The notes under the pieces: generated by a model
What the model was told of the DNA's origin: nothing
Databases searched by the model: none
Seen by the model: the letters and a program-made list of their open reading frames with translations, nothing else
In this document: piece after piece, positions 8,187 to 18,543 of the stretch
How positions within the stretch are numbered: position 1 is the first letter of the stretch
How the letters are laid out: every line of letters starts with the position of its first letter
Translations under genes and position numbers: made by a program
Origin: Eubacteriales bacterium
GTDB lineage: Bacteria > Bacillota > Clostridia > Acetivibrionales > JANLFN01
DNA: 64,000 bases
Direction of reading: 5' to 3'
Assembly (NCBI GenBank): GCA_024655885.1
Contig: JANLFN010000001.1
Span: 186,001 to 250,000, forward strand

Positions 8187-10901
8187 CTATTTCTTTAGTC
8201 CGTCTAAAAGGGCTCCCAGTTCATCCAGCTGTTTTTTTAATGAATTGTATTTTTCTGTGATATCCATGATGAGCTTTTCCCTGGCTGCTTCCTGCGCATT
8301 TTTTGCAGGCTGCGGAGGCGCTGTGGCGGCAGGAGCGGGCACGACCCCTTTGAACAGCTGGCTTAATGCTTCATCCAGACTGGTACCGATACCGTATTTG
8401 AACTCCTCACCCTTTTGGTAGCCCACTACGATCTCCCGTACCTCCGGTATGGAAGATTCTCCTGCCGCCTGAATATAGATGGGTTCCACATAGAGAACGC
8501 TTTCCTCTATGGGAATAACCAGAAGGTTTCCCTTGAATACCCTTGACCCGCTCTGTCCCCACAGTGTCATGTCTTTTGAAACTTCATCAACCTGATTTAT
8601 TTTTACTTCTACCTGGTAAGTCCCGTATATATTCGTGTTTTTTGGAAAACTGAAAAGGATCATTTCTCCGTAGTGGTCGGTTGAATTCCTCACAGCCAGC
8701 CAGGAAATCATGTTGTTTTTATTTGACGGGGTAAAGGGCCTCATCAAAATCAGTTCTTCCTTTTCCCCCACCTTCCCCGGCAGCTTTATCATGTTATAAT
8801 AGGGCTCTATTTCACGCACCTCGTTTGCATCATTCCCCGTGGGAAGTTTTGCCACATCCCACAGGTCCTGGTTGGTATAGAAGGTGGTAACATTCTGGGG
8901 ATTTGCATCCGGGTCAAGGTGATACCTTTTTAACACATCCGATTGTATTCTAAACAGCAGTTCCGGGTACCTCAGGTGCTGTGCAATATCCGAGGGTATG
9001 GGCTCATCACTCAATACGCCGGGATAAATCTTTTTATAGGTATTTATAATGGGGTCATTCTTATCAATGATATAATACTTTACATTTCCGTCATAGGCGT
9101 CAATAACTATCTTGACCGAGTTGCGTATATAATTGAAGCTGCCGAAATTTCCCGCCGTCTGGGAATAAGGATAGTAATCCGTTGTGGTATAAGCGTCCAG
9201 TATCCACTTGAGCCTTCCATCAGACGTGGGCAGGATGTACGGGTCTTTGTCAACCGTGAGGAACGGCACTGCTTTCTGGGCCCTGCTTATGATTTCCCGG
9301 TTTAGAAGCAGCTTTGAATTGGGAGATACATACCCGGAAACAATCATATTCATATCTCCGTACTTTAAGGCAAACATAAGCCTGTTGATAAAACTGAGCT
9401 TTATTCCGCCTTTTCCCTTATAGTTGGTCTCGGTGTTTCCGTCATAATCAATTTCATTCAAACCGTTTGCCGCATTGACAATGACATAGTCCTTGGTCAG
9501 CTCTCCATAATAAATCCTTGGCTCGTTTATTTTAAGGTTTTTATCTATGGAATCCATTCTCAGTCCGCTTAGTATGAATTCTACCTGTCCTCCTGAAGTC
9601 AGCCTGTTAATGGGGTTGATCACAACACCGTATCCATGGGTGTACTTGTAAACCGTGTTTAAATAGGACTTTTCAGGAAGCCTGTTTTTGTCAACCTCTC
9701 TTGCTGTAATAAAGACGGGGATCTCTTTTCCGTTTATGGTATAATTGACGATGTCGCCGTCCTGAAAACTGTAAAAGTTGGTGTTGCTCTGGAGCTGAGT
9801 ATCACTGTCCAGGGTGGCCTTGTAATCTACAACGCGTATATTGTCCTTTGTAGCAAGGTTTTTGTTTATGATTTCCGGTGTCAGATCTTTCATTTCGGGG
9901 AATTCAATGTTTTTTATTTTATCTATGCCGTATGCTTCCCGGGTTTTTTCCATGTTGTATTTCAAATACGGGCTCTCTGCGCTTATGGCGTTAGGCTTTA
10001 CGATGAGAATTTGAACAACGATGGAGATAATAGATACCAGAAGCCATAGGGCCGGGTAAACGGCAATGGTGTAAGCCGATTTTTTCAGCTGCCCCTTCCA
10101 GATAAACCAGAAGGCAGCCACGACAATGACAGCGAGAAGGAAAGGGATTACGGTGTAGTATTTAAGCCAGACGTTTACATCCACATAGCTTGCACCAGTG
10201 ACATTGACCACATCCACCTTGGAATATAAGATGCCCTCCTTTAAAAATTTGTATGAAAAAGTCCGAATAAGAAAATATACGGCTATATTTACAAGGTTGT
10301 GGCGGATGATGCTTCTCACTTTGAGGTCACGGATTGAAAAGGCGTTGTAGGTCAGGAAAAACGCCACTGCATAGTACATAAGGGTGTATAGGATAATAAA
10401 CAGCCATAAGGCGGAAATGAACTCGTAAATTGACATCAAAAAAGGCCGTTGAAACACATAATAGCCTATGTCTTTCATAAAAATCGGGTCCGTCTTCCCA
10501 AAGCTCGTCCCATGGATAAAGGCCAATGCCTTCAGGTAAAAAAAATTTCTGCACCACACGGCCCCTAGAAGTGCAAAAACGGCTGAAATAGGGTAATTGG
10601 GCAGATTTCTTTGGGGAAGGCCGTTTTCATCAAGATATTTTTTGACATTCCTTTTAATAAAAATATTGGACATGCTTATTGAAATAAAAATGATTACAAA
10701 GGCCACTGCTGAAAACAAAAGCTTGTAGAAAAAGTTTGTTATAAAAACATTTTCCAGGTTGCCTATTTCTCTATACTGTATAAACTCCAGATAAAGGTTG
10801 TTTGCAATAAAAGCCAGGACCAACAGAGTGGCGACAATGCAGGCAATGATCAGTTTACCTGTTAAACCCCTTTTTTTAAGCTTATCGTAGTCGTAAATCA
10901 C
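8187..10901 (-). CDS. UPF0182 family large membrane protein
   Basis: 904-residue COG1615/UPF0182 protein of unknown function. About seven hydrophobic segments fall in residues 1-300 (for example LIIACIVATLLVLAFIANNLY, VFALLGAVWC), followed by a long extracytoplasmic region and a C-terminal low-complexity Ala/Pro stretch (APAATAPPQPAKNAQEAA) ending in a short coiled coil. The start is GTG behind GGGAAGGAG. It sits between ftsY and ylxM-ffh, which are usually adjacent; a membrane-biogenesis link is guesswork. Confidence 0.9.
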   Translation of the reverse strand: MIYDYDKLKKRGLTGKLIIACIVATLLVLAFIANNLYLEFIQYREIGNLENVFITNFFYKLLFSAVAFVIIFISISMSNIFIKRNVKKYLDENGLPQRNLPNYPISAVFALLGAVWCRNFFYLKALAFIHGTSFGKTDPIFMKDIGYYVFQRPFLMSIYEFISALWLFIILYTLMYYAVAFFLTYNAFSIRDLKVRSIIRHNLVNIAVYFLIRTFSYKFLKEGILYSKVDVVNVTGASYVDVNVWLKYYTVIPFLLAVIVVAAFWFIWKGQLKKSAYTIAVYPALWLLVSIISIVVQILIVKPNAISAESPYLKYNMEKTREAYGIDKIKNIEFPEMKDLTPEIINKNLATKDNIRVVDYKATLDSDTQLQSNTNFYSFQDGDIVNYTINGKEIPVFITAREVDKNRLPEKSYLNTVYKYTHGYGVVINPINRLTSGGQVEFILSGLRMDSIDKNLKINEPRIYYGELTKDYVIVNAANGLNEIDYDGNTETNYKGKGGIKLSFINRLMFALKYGDMNMIVSGYVSPNSKLLLNREIISRAQKAVPFLTVDKDPYILPTSDGRLKWILDAYTTTDYYPYSQTAGNFGSFNYIRNSVKIVIDAYDGNVKYYIIDKNDPIINTYKKIYPGVLSDEPIPSDIAQHLRYPELLFRIQSDVLKRYHLDPDANPQNVTTFYTNQDLWDVAKLPTGNDANEVREIEPYYNMIKLPGKVGEKEELILMRPFTPSNKNNMISWLAVRNSTDHYGEMILFSFPKNTNIYGTYQVEVKINQVDEVSKDMTLWGQSGSRVFKGNLLVIPIEESVLYVEPIYIQAAGESSIPEVREIVVGYQKGEEFKYGIGTSLDEALSQLFKGVVPAPAATAPPQPAKNAQEAAREKLIMDITEKYNSLKKQLDELGALLDGLKK

Positions 10902-10922
10902 ACGCTCACTCCTTCCCTTACC

Positions 10923-11828
10923 TTAGTCAAATAACGCTTCTATGAATTCCCTTGCGTTGAACTCCTGCAGATCTTCCATCTTTTCACCGACTCCCACAAG
11001 CTTGACCGGAATTTTCAGTTCCGATTTCACTGCTATAATTACTCCTCCCTTGGCCGTTCCGTCAAGCTTCGTCAGGATAATACCGGTAATATCCGACGAT
11101 TCGTTAAAGGTTTTGGCCTGGGCAATAGCATTCTGCCCTGTGGTGGCGTCCAATACCAGCAGCGTTTCGCGGCTCGCGCCGGGGAGCTCCCTGTCTATCA
11201 CCTTTGATACCTTTTTAAGCTCTTCCATAAGGTTTTTCTTGGTATGCAGCCTTCCTGCCGTATCGCAGATAAGTACATCCGCTTTTCGCGCTTTCGCCGC
11301 CTGCACGGCATCATATATTACAGCCGCAGGATCGGAGCCTTCCGAGTGCTTAATCAGGTCTACACCCACCCTGTTCGCCCATACCTCCAACTGGTCGATG
11401 GCCGCAGCCCGGAAGGTGTCTCCTGCCGCCACAATCACCTTCTTGCCGCTTTGCTTCAGCAAATTGGCAATTTTTCCAATGGACGTGGTCTTGCCCACTC
11501 CATTGACACCAATAACAATAATTACTGAGGGAGATGTCCCTATATTTAAACGGCACTCCCCTTCCATGACGTGAACCAGTTCCTCCTTCAGCAGATCTTT
11601 CACATCTGCGGGGTGAATCACCTTGTTTTCTCTAACCTTTTTCTTTAAGTCCTCAATAATTTTCATGGAGGTATCGATTCCTATATCGGAAGTTACCAGT
11701 ATTTCCTCCAGTTCTTCAAACAACTCGTCGTCAATTTTCCCGAAGGATACCAGCACCTTGTCTATCCTTTCGGTAATGCCTTTTCTTGTTTTCTCCAATC
11801 CCTCTTTAAGTCTGTCAAAAAAGCCCAT
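10923..11828 (-). CDS. ftsY: Signal recognition particle receptor FtsY
   Basis: Membrane-associated SRP receptor GTPase that receives the Ffh-ribosome complex. 301 residues, the short Gram-positive form without an acidic A domain. N domain (1-90), then P-loop GVNGVGKTTSIGKIAN, DTAGRLHTKKN, TKLDGTAKGG and the closing GVGEKMEDLQEF. ATG is behind GGAGG. It follows smc by about 80 bases, the conserved Firmicute order. Confidence 0.96.
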   Translation of the reverse strand: MGFFDRLKEGLEKTRKGITERIDKVLVSFGKIDDELFEELEEILVTSDIGIDTSMKIIEDLKKKVRENKVIHPADVKDLLKEELVHVMEGECRLNIGTSPSVIIVIGVNGVGKTTSIGKIANLLKQSGKKVIVAAGDTFRAAAIDQLEVWANRVGVDLIKHSEGSDPAAVIYDAVQAAKARKADVLICDTAGRLHTKKNLMEELKKVSKVIDRELPGASRETLLVLDATTGQNAIAQAKTFNESSDITGIILTKLDGTAKGGVIIAVKSELKIPVKLVGVGEKMEDLQEFNAREFIEALFD

Positions 11829-11907
11829 ATGCTTCCTCCGTATTTATCCAATAAAGTTCAGCGTTGAATGTTCAAAACTTTTAAATGATGCCAAACCTTC
11901 AACCGTT

Positions 11908-14900
11908 TTAACTTGCCTTTTCTCCTATTTTGACGGATACAATTTTTGAAACTCCCCGTTCCTGCATGGTCACTCCATACAGGGTATCCGACATCTCCAT
12001 GGTGCCTTTCCTGTGGGTAACCATAATAAATTGGGTTTCCTGGGAATATTTTCTTATATACTGGGCAAACCTGTATACATTGGCATCATCAAGGGCTGCT
12101 TCGATTTCGTCCAGTATGCAAAAGGGCGCAGGCCTCAAACGCAAAATTGAAAACAGCAGGGCTATGGCCGTAAGAGCCCTTTCCCCGCCGGAAAGAAGCA
12201 TCATATTTTGCAGCTTTTTTCCGGGCGGCTGGGCCTCAATCTCAATACCGCACTCAAGGACATTTTCCATATCCGTCAGTTTTAATTCCGCCCTGCCCCC
12301 TTCAAACAGTTCCTTGAATACGGTATTGAAATTATCGTTAATCCGTTTGAACTGCTCAAGAAACTGTTTTTTCATCAAAGAAGTCATTTCGCTAATCACC
12401 TTTCGCAGCTTTTCTTTGGCATTCTCCATATCATCCCTTTGAAATCTCATGAACTCATGGCGTTCTTTTGTCTTTATATATTCTTCGATGGAGCTTACAT
12501 TCACCGGTCCCAGTTCTTTTATTCGGTTTTTTAGGTCTGCGATCCTTTTCTGGGCCTGGGCAATGCTTCCTATATCCTTTTTCAGCGCAAGGGCATTCGT
12601 ATAGGTCATCTCGTATTCATCCCACATACGGTTTTGAATAGCCTCCATTTCGGATTCTATTTTGGCCTTCCTCACCTCTACCCTGTTGAATTCCTCCTGC
12701 AGCAGCAGGATGTTCTTGTTCACATCATTGATCTTATTGACAATTTCAGATAGTTCCTCTTCCACTACCTTCTTTTCTTCGGACAGCCTGTCTATTTCAA
12801 AGGTCTTACCAGACTTTTCCTCTTCATAGCCCCTGACAGTCTTAAGCAGGCCTTTGTTTTTTTCCCTGTAGGACTTTATGTCCTCACAACTTCTGTTTTT
12901 CTCATGATTCCTTTTGGAAATGCCTTTTAACAGGGATTCCCTTTCTTCTCTTACCTTTTCCAAAGCTTCCTTAACAGACTCCATGCTCTCCAGAATTGAA
13001 TTCACCGAGATTTTAAAATCCGTAATATCCCTGTGCAAAGCATCCCGGACCAACTGGTCCCCCTTGTGTTTTTCCTGGTATTCGGCTATAACCGCTTTAG
13101 TGGTGGAAATATCGCTTTCAACCTCAGCAAGCTCCTTATGATACTTTTCAAGTTCAATCTCCGTACTTTTTTCCTGCTTTATCAACTGCTCTTTTTCCTG
13201 TTTTAGCATCTCCATCCTGGCCTCGGCCCTGCTGATACTCTCTTCAACCTGTGCCAGTTGGCTCTCATCCCGCACCAATACCAGGGTGTCTGCTTTTAAA
13301 GCCTCTTCCTCCAGGGCAATCTCCTTGACAATCTCATTCAGGCTTGACATGGCCTCCTGTATGTCCTGCTGGGATTTTTTCTCCTCATTTTCCAGTCTCT
13401 CAACAAAAGACTCCAGTTCTAGTATTTCCCTGTTTCTGCTTAAAATACCCGTGCCTCTGCTGTCGCTGCTCCCTCCGGCTATGGAACCTACGGTACTTAT
13501 AATATCCCCTTCAAGGGTGGTAATCCGGAAACTGTATCCAAACTTTCTGGAAATTCTTATGCCTGCGTCCAGGTCATTCACCACGGCCACTCTCCCCAGC
13601 AGGCTTAACACAATCCCCCTGTATTCCTGGCTGCAGCTCACCAAATCGGATGCGACACCGCAAAAGCCTTCCTGCTTTTTCAGTTCTTCCAGTGTGGCGG
13701 CATCGAAATATTTCCCCTTTACCGAGCTAATAGGTAAAAAAGTGGCTCTGCCCAGCTTATTCAGTTTTAAAAAATCCACAGCTCTTTTTGCATCTTCCTC
13801 CGAGGTTGTCACTATGTTCTGCAAAGCACTGCCCAGGGTCATTTCTATGGCGGTCTCAAATTTTTTCTCCACTTTAATAATCTGTGCCACAGCACCATGG
13901 ATACCCTTGGCCAGTTCAGCCGAAGAATGGCATGACTGGAGAATACTCCGGACGCTTTTGTTGTACCCCTCCAAATTTCTTTCCATATCTTGGAGTATTT
14001 TTAATCTTGATCTTTTAAACTGCAAATCAGACTTTAAATTATTTTGCTTTTTGCTCAAATCCGCGAGTCTGGCGTCAAAATCCTCCTTCTGTTTATTTAA
14101 GCCGCTTATTTTACTCTCAGACCGGTGGATCCGCTCCCTGGTTTTGCGAAGGCTTTCAACCAGGTCTTCCTGTTTCATACCCTGCTTGTCTTTATCAAGG
14201 GCAGCCTGGTAAGCCTCGCGTTCAACGTTTTTCTGCCTCTTTCTCAGGTTTTCGATATGTACCTTAATATTGTTTATCTGGGTTTTTTTATCCGATAACA
14301 CGTCCAGCTTGTCCATGATACCGGCTTTAAGATTCTCAATATGCCTCTCATTTTCATCAAGGGTAGAGAGTATGTTTTCCATCTGCTTTTCCTGTTCAAT
14401 TAGTTTGACGGAATAGTCGTCATACTGTTTCTTAAGGTACTCTGCCTTCTTTACCTTGGCTTCCTCTTCTTTCACCATGCCATCAACTTTCCGTTGAATC
14501 TCCAATATTTCATTTTCAATACGGGATATATTTTGAGAAAGGTTGCTAATCTTCTCTTCATTCAGCCTGATTTCCGCTTTGCACCTTTCAAGGCCGCCCT
14601 CCAGGTTATAGTACTCACTCCGGGAGGTTTGGATCTTTTCCTCCAGCATCTTCAACAGCCTGCTTTTTTTTTCATTTTCGGATGTAATATTTTTAAGCCT
14701 TGTGTTTTCATTTTCTATGTTATCCTTGATAGTGGCGTATTGTGCCTCAAACTCTTTTAATTTCTCCCGGATCTTCGATATACTGTCCAAATACACGTTA
14801 ATCTCCAGCTCCTTCAATTCATCCCTCAGCGCCAAAAATCTTTTGGCTGTTTCGGACTGCTGCCTTAAGGGCTCAAGCTGGTTCTCCAGTTCCCCAATGA

Positions 14901-15480
14901 TGTCATTGATCCTTAACAGGTTTTGCCTGGTCATTTCAAGTTTCTTTTCCGCTTCTAACTTCCTCAGCTTATATTTCATTATGCCTGAGGCTTCTTCAAA
15001 AATATTCCGCCTGTCTTCGGATTTGCTGCTTAAGATTTCATCTACCCTGCCTTGCCCAATGATAGAATATCCGTCCTTGCCGATACCCGTATCAAGGAAC
15101 AGCTCATTTATGTCTTTAAGACGACATGACATCTTATTTATGAAATACTCGCTTTCACCTGAGCGGTAAACCCTTCTGGTAACGGTAACTTCGCTAAAGG
15201 CTACGGGAAGTGTGCTGTCCGTATTGTCTATGGTCAATGAAACTTCAGCAAATCCCATGGGTTTTCTGTATTCGGTTCCTGCAAAAATAACGTCCTCCAT
15301 TTTACTCCCCCGGAGGGTCTTCACGCTCTGTTCTCCCAGAACCCATCTCACGGCATCCGCAATATTGCTTTTCCCGCTTCCGTTGGGACCCACAATAGAG
15401 GTAATTCCCGGGTTAAAGTCCAGCGACAATTTTTCCGCAAAGGATTTAAACCCCTGGATTTCAAGTCTTTTAAGATACAA
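11908..15480 (-). CDS. smc: Chromosome segregation protein SMC
   Basis: Condensin ATPase that compacts and separates chromosomes with ScpA/ScpB. Walker A GPNGSGKSN near residue 32; long coiled coils about 165-510 and 680-1010; hinge near residues 510-670 (IHGAVAQIIKVEKKFETA); C-terminal LSGGERALTAIAL signature and Walker B FCILDEIEAALDD. The track adds nine residues; TTG at 15480 gives MYLKRLEIQGFKSFAEKL, the family start, with GGGGTG upstream. At 1190 residues it is full length. Confidence 0.95.
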   Translation of the reverse strand: MYLKRLEIQGFKSFAEKLSLDFNPGITSIVGPNGSGKSNIADAVRWVLGEQSVKTLRGSKMEDVIFAGTEYRKPMGFAEVSLTIDNTDSTLPVAFSEVTVTRRVYRSGESEYFINKMSCRLKDINELFLDTGIGKDGYSIIGQGRVDEILSSKSEDRRNIFEEASGIMKYKLRKLEAEKKLEMTRQNLLRINDIIGELENQLEPLRQQSETAKRFLALRDELKELEINVYLDSISKIREKLKEFEAQYATIKDNIENENTRLKNITSENEKKSRLLKMLEEKIQTSRSEYYNLEGGLERCKAEIRLNEEKISNLSQNISRIENEILEIQRKVDGMVKEEEAKVKKAEYLKKQYDDYSVKLIEQEKQMENILSTLDENERHIENLKAGIMDKLDVLSDKKTQINNIKVHIENLRKRQKNVEREAYQAALDKDKQGMKQEDLVESLRKTRERIHRSESKISGLNKQKEDFDARLADLSKKQNNLKSDLQFKRSRLKILQDMERNLEGYNKSVRSILQSCHSSAELAKGIHGAVAQIIKVEKKFETAIEMTLGSALQNIVTTSEEDAKRAVDFLKLNKLGRATFLPISSVKGKYFDAATLEELKKQEGFCGVASDLVSCSQEYRGIVLSLLGRVAVVNDLDAGIRISRKFGYSFRITTLEGDIISTVGSIAGGSSDSRGTGILSRNREILELESFVERLENEEKKSQQDIQEAMSSLNEIVKEIALEEEALKADTLVLVRDESQLAQVEESISRAEARMEMLKQEKEQLIKQEKSTEIELEKYHKELAEVESDISTTKAVIAEYQEKHKGDQLVRDALHRDITDFKISVNSILESMESVKEALEKVREERESLLKGISKRNHEKNRSCEDIKSYREKNKGLLKTVRGYEEEKSGKTFEIDRLSEEKKVVEEELSEIVNKINDVNKNILLLQEEFNRVEVRKAKIESEMEAIQNRMWDEYEMTYTNALALKKDIGSIAQAQKRIADLKNRIKELGPVNVSSIEEYIKTKERHEFMRFQRDDMENAKEKLRKVISEMTSLMKKQFLEQFKRINDNFNTVFKELFEGGRAELKLTDMENVLECGIEIEAQPPGKKLQNMMLLSGGERALTAIALLFSILRLRPAPFCILDEIEAALDDANVYRFAQYIRKYSQETQFIMVTHRKGTMEMSDTLYGVTMQERGVSKIVSVKIGEKAS

Positions 15481-15587
15481 TTCTTTACACCCCGTTATTA
15501 CATACAAGTTCTATCTATGTCAACACTTTTTAATTTTAACATAATTTATGCACTTTGCAAGGAAATAATAGGGACAGGGCAAAATAA

Positions 15588-15611
15588 AGGAGGCATGATT
15601 TTATGCCTCCT
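15588..15611 (-). terminator. spoVS terminator
   Basis: 9-bp perfect stem AGGAGGCAT/ATGCCTCCT with a 6-base loop, just past the spoVS stop. The minus strand then reads TTATTTTG. Confidence 0.75.
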
Positions 15612-15616
15612 ATTCG

Positions 15617-15877
15617 TCATCTTGGCTGGACAAGAAATTTTATTGCGGTCCTTTCCTCCCCGTCAATGTTTACTTCAGAAAACGCCGGAACCGCTATCAG
15701 GTCTATGCCGTTAGGTGCTACAAATCCTCGCGTAATCGCAATTGCCTTTACTGCCTGGTTTACTGCACCTGCACCTACAGCTTGAATTTCCACGCAGCTG
15801 TTATCCCTTAAAACTGCGGCCAGAGCGCCTGCGACGGATTTTGGCTGAGAATTCGCTGAAACCTTTAATACTTCCAT
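15617..15877 (-). CDS. spoVS: Stage V sporulation protein S
   Basis: 86-residue Alba-like protein that starts MEVLKVSANSQPKSVAGALA and contains GAGAVNQAVKAIAI, a very conserved family. In Bacillus, SpoVS is needed for spore coat and cortex progress and affects septation. It lies between rnc and smc with its own terminator. ATG is behind GGGGGGA. It supports a spore-forming host, although SpoVS also occurs in some non-sporulating bacteria. Confidence 0.95.
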   Translation of the reverse strand: MEVLKVSANSQPKSVAGALAAVLRDNSCVEIQAVGAGAVNQAVKAIAITRGFVAPNGIDLIAVPAFSEVNIDGEERTAIKFLVQPR

Positions 15878-16032
15878 ATACGTCCCCCCATAATATGAAT
15901 TTGTGTTATATAGAATAGGTGTGGATTATAATTTCCCTTGCTTCTATATTCTTTATTTCCCTTTGAATTCCTGCATATGGAAATGATTTTTCGGATTCAT
16001 AGAATCCATAGGAATGACGGCATACTCCGGCA

Positions 16033-16743
16033 TCAGTTGAACTTACCTATAGCAGATTTTGCTGCGTTTTGCTCCGCTTCCTTTTTGCTTTTTCCCTCGC
16101 CCTGCCCCATAACCTTGTCCACTATTTTGACCTGTGAAACGAATACCTTGTTATGGTCCGGGCCTTTTTGCTCAATGATTTCATAGGTTATCTTTTTTTC
16201 GCCATCTTTTTGCACATACTCCTGCAACTGGGATTTGTAATCCATAAAAATATTTCCCTTCAACGAATCTTCCAATAACTGCTTCATTTGGCTGTGTATG
16301 AATTTTCTGGCGCTCTTCATTCCTCCATCCAAATAGATGGCCCCGATCAAAGCCTCAAAGGCATCTGAAAGTATGGAAATCCTGTTCCTCCCTCCGGTCA
16401 TTTCTTCCCCCTTCCCAAGCAGCAAGTATTTGCCCAGTTCGATTTTATTCGCACACTGCACCAGGGAGGCCTCGCAAACAATATTAGCCCTGATTTTGGT
16501 CATTTCTCCCTCATCCAGGCCGGAATATCTTTTATAGATGCTTTCGCTGATAATGATGTTTAAAACGGCATCTCCGAGAAATTCAAGCCTTTCATTGCTG
16601 GTGAGCTTTTCGTGCCTGTTTTCGTTTGCATAGGAACTGTGGGTCAAGGCCAGTATGGCATTATTTTTATCCTTGAAAGTATAACCTATGGCTCTTTCAT
16701 ACTCATTTATACTTGATAGCAGATGATTAAGATTATTATGCAT
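16033..16743 (-). CDS. rnc: Ribonuclease III
   Basis: Double-stranded RNA endonuclease that processes rRNA precursors and structured mRNAs. 236 residues: catalytic domain with NERLEFLGDAVL and the second acidic site in DAFEALIGAIYLDGG, then a C-terminal dsRBD (about 165-236, DYKSQLQEYVQKDGEKKITYE) ending GEGKSKKEAEQNAAKSAI. ATG is behind GGAGG. Located between fabF and spoVS/smc, as in many Firmicutes. Confidence 0.96.
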   Translation of the reverse strand: MHNNLNHLLSSINEYERAIGYTFKDKNNAILALTHSSYANENRHEKLTSNERLEFLGDAVLNIIISESIYKRYSGLDEGEMTKIRANIVCEASLVQCANKIELGKYLLLGKGEEMTGGRNRISILSDAFEALIGAIYLDGGMKSARKFIHSQMKQLLEDSLKGNIFMDYKSQLQEYVQKDGEKKITYEIIEQKGPDHNKVFVSQVKIVDKVMGQGEGKSKKEAEQNAAKSAIGKFN

Positions 16744-16916
16744 AATTCCTCCAAACCGTGAATAGGATCAAAAAGATTGAGGCTTAAGTAAAGGCAGGAC
16801 CGAAACTTGAATCTCAATCTTTTTCATCATATTCTCTCAATTTACACTTAATAAAAATATCTTAACAAGCAGATGGTCACTCTTTCAATAAACTTTATTC
16901 CATTATACCGTCAATC

Positions 16917-18152
16917 CTATACATATTTTTTGAAAAGAATTGCCGCATTATGCCCCCCAAAGCCCAGCGCATTTGAAATCGCATACCGGATATCCGCTTT
17001 CCGTCCAACATTGGGGACATAGTCGAGATCACATTCAGGATCCGGTGTCCCGTAATTTATTGTAGGAGGCAAAAATCCTTCCTTCAAGCTGAGTGCCGTT
17101 ATAATTGCCTCCACAGAACCTGCCGCGCCAAGAAGATGGCCGGTCATGGACTTTGTAGAACTTATTGCCAGCTTTCTGGCATGTTCGCCAAATGCCTTTT
17201 TCACAACCAGGGTCTCACTCCGGTCATTTAAAGGCGTTGACGTGCCGTGAGCGTTAATATAGCCGATATCCTCGGGACAAATGCCTGCATCTTCAATGGC
17301 CCGCTTCATGCACATTGCGCCTCCCTCGCCCAGGGGATCGGGGGCGGTAACATGGTACGCATCACAGGTGCAGCCGTATCCGACAATTTCTGCAAATATT
17401 TGTGCCCCTCTTTCCAGCGCATGCTCCATTTCTTCAAGTACAAGTATTCCGGCGCCTTCTCCCATGACAAATCCGTCCCTCTGTGCATCGAAAGGACGGC
17501 AGGCGGTATTGGGGTCTTCATTTGAAGTCATGGCTCCCATGGAACAAAAACCGGCAAAGGACAGGGGCGTAATGGAAGCTTCCGCTCCACCGGTGATCAT
17601 TATATCCGCGTCACCTCGCTGAATAACTTTGAAGGAATCTCCTATGGCATTATTGGACGTTGCACAGGCTGTTACAACACACTCATTAAAACCTTTAAAT
17701 CCATACTCCATGGCAATACGCGCAGAAGCCATATTGGCTATCATCATGGGTATAAAAAAAGGGCTTACCCTGGAAGAACCTCTGTTTAGCAGAATGCTGT
17801 GCTGATCTTCCAGTGTTTCTATTCCTCCGATTCCTGAACCGATGATAACACCGGCACGGTATTTATCAACATCTTCCGGCTTAATACCCGACATTTCAAC
17901 GGCTGCTTTTGCAGCTGCCACTGCAAATTGGGTATACCTATCCATTCTCTTAGCTTCTTTTCTATCGATATAGTCCGTGGGTTCAAAACTTTTTATTTCA
18001 GCTGCGACTTTGGTAGGAAGATTGGCAACGTCGATTTTGGTTACATTGCTGATGCCTGATCTTCCAGCCTTTATTGAAGCCCAGAACTTATCTACTTCAC
18101 TCCCTAATGAAGAAATTATCCCCATGCCTGTTATAACAACCCTTTTCTTCAT
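16917..18152 (-). CDS. fabF: 3-oxoacyl-ACP synthase II (FabF)
   Basis: Beta-ketoacyl-ACP synthase that elongates acyl-ACP with malonyl-ACP. 411 residues with the Cys-His-His triad: [12 protein letters not shown] (Cys), [11 protein letters not shown] (His) and [12 protein letters not shown] (His). ATG is behind CGGAGG. It follows acpP, with a terminator hairpin between them, so its level may be set by read-through or a separate promoter. Confidence 0.96.
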   Translation of the reverse strand: MKKRVVITGMGIISSLGSEVDKFWASIKAGRSGISNVTKIDVANLPTKVAAEIKSFEPTDYIDRKEAKRMDRYTQFAVAAAKAAVEMSGIKPEDVDKYRAGVIIGSGIGGIETLEDQHSILLNRGSSRVSPFFIPMMIANMASARIAMEYGFKGFNECVVTACATSNNAIGDSFKVIQRGDADIMITGGAEASITPLSFAGFCSMGAMTSNEDPNTACRPFDAQRDGFVMGEGAGILVLEEMEHALERGAQIFAEIVGYGCTCDAYHVTAPDPLGEGGAMCMKRAIEDAGICPEDIGYINAHGTSTPLNDRSETLVVKKAFGEHARKLAISSTKSMTGHLLGAAGSVEAIITALSLKEGFLPPTINYGTPDPECDLDYVPNVGRKADIRYAISNALGFGGHNAAILFKKYV

Positions 18153-18204
18153 AGCTCAACCTCCGAGGCAACCTTTATAAAATGGAAACAATTAAGAAGA
18201 CTAT

Positions 18205-18233
18205 AAAAAAGTCCCTTCTGGAGGGACTTTTTT
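18205..18233 (-). terminator. Terminator/attenuator between acpP and fabF
   Basis: 12-bp perfect stem AAAAAAGTCCCT/AGGGACTTTTTT with a 5-base loop starting at the acpP stop codon. The run of T at the stem foot in the minus direction makes a convincing intrinsic terminator. Confidence 0.8.
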
Positions 18234-18460
18234 CATGTATTGTTTTTAATGTACTCAACAGCATCTCCCACTGTTGTAATTTTTTCAGCCTCACTATCCG
18301 GAATTTCCAAATCAAACTCCTCTTCCAGTGCCATAATCAGTTCAACAATATCCAGAGAGTCTGCCCCTAAATCGTCTATAAAAGAAGATTCCATTGTCAC
18401 ATCATCTTCTTCAACACCTAACTGTTCAACGATAATTTTTCTAACTTTTTCAAAAATCAT
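18233..18460 (-). CDS. acpP: Acyl carrier protein
   Basis: 75-residue acidic carrier protein; the Ser in [18 protein letters not shown] is the 4'-phosphopantetheine site. It carries the growing acyl chain for FabD, FabH, FabG and FabF and hands it to PlsX. The track start 21 codons upstream is wrong: ATG at 18460 has AAGGAGGTGA seven bases before it. The strong ribosome site and terminal stem-loop suit a highly expressed protein. Confidence 0.97.
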   Translation of the reverse strand: MIFEKVRKIIVEQLGVEEDDVTMESSFIDDLGADSLDIVELIMALEEEFDLEIPDSEAEKITTVGDAVEYIKNNT

Positions 18461-18543
18461 ACATTCACCTCCTTCCAAGGGGGGATCTTCTGTATCAATA
18501 ACTCCTATGTAACAGTATAGCAAAATGTTACATTAAGATATTA

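Noticed and set aside
15486-15523. TTGACA-17-TAATAA promoter for smc
   Set aside because: The predicted start would fall within a few bases of the TTG start codon and remove the Shine-Dalgarno, so it is doubtful.
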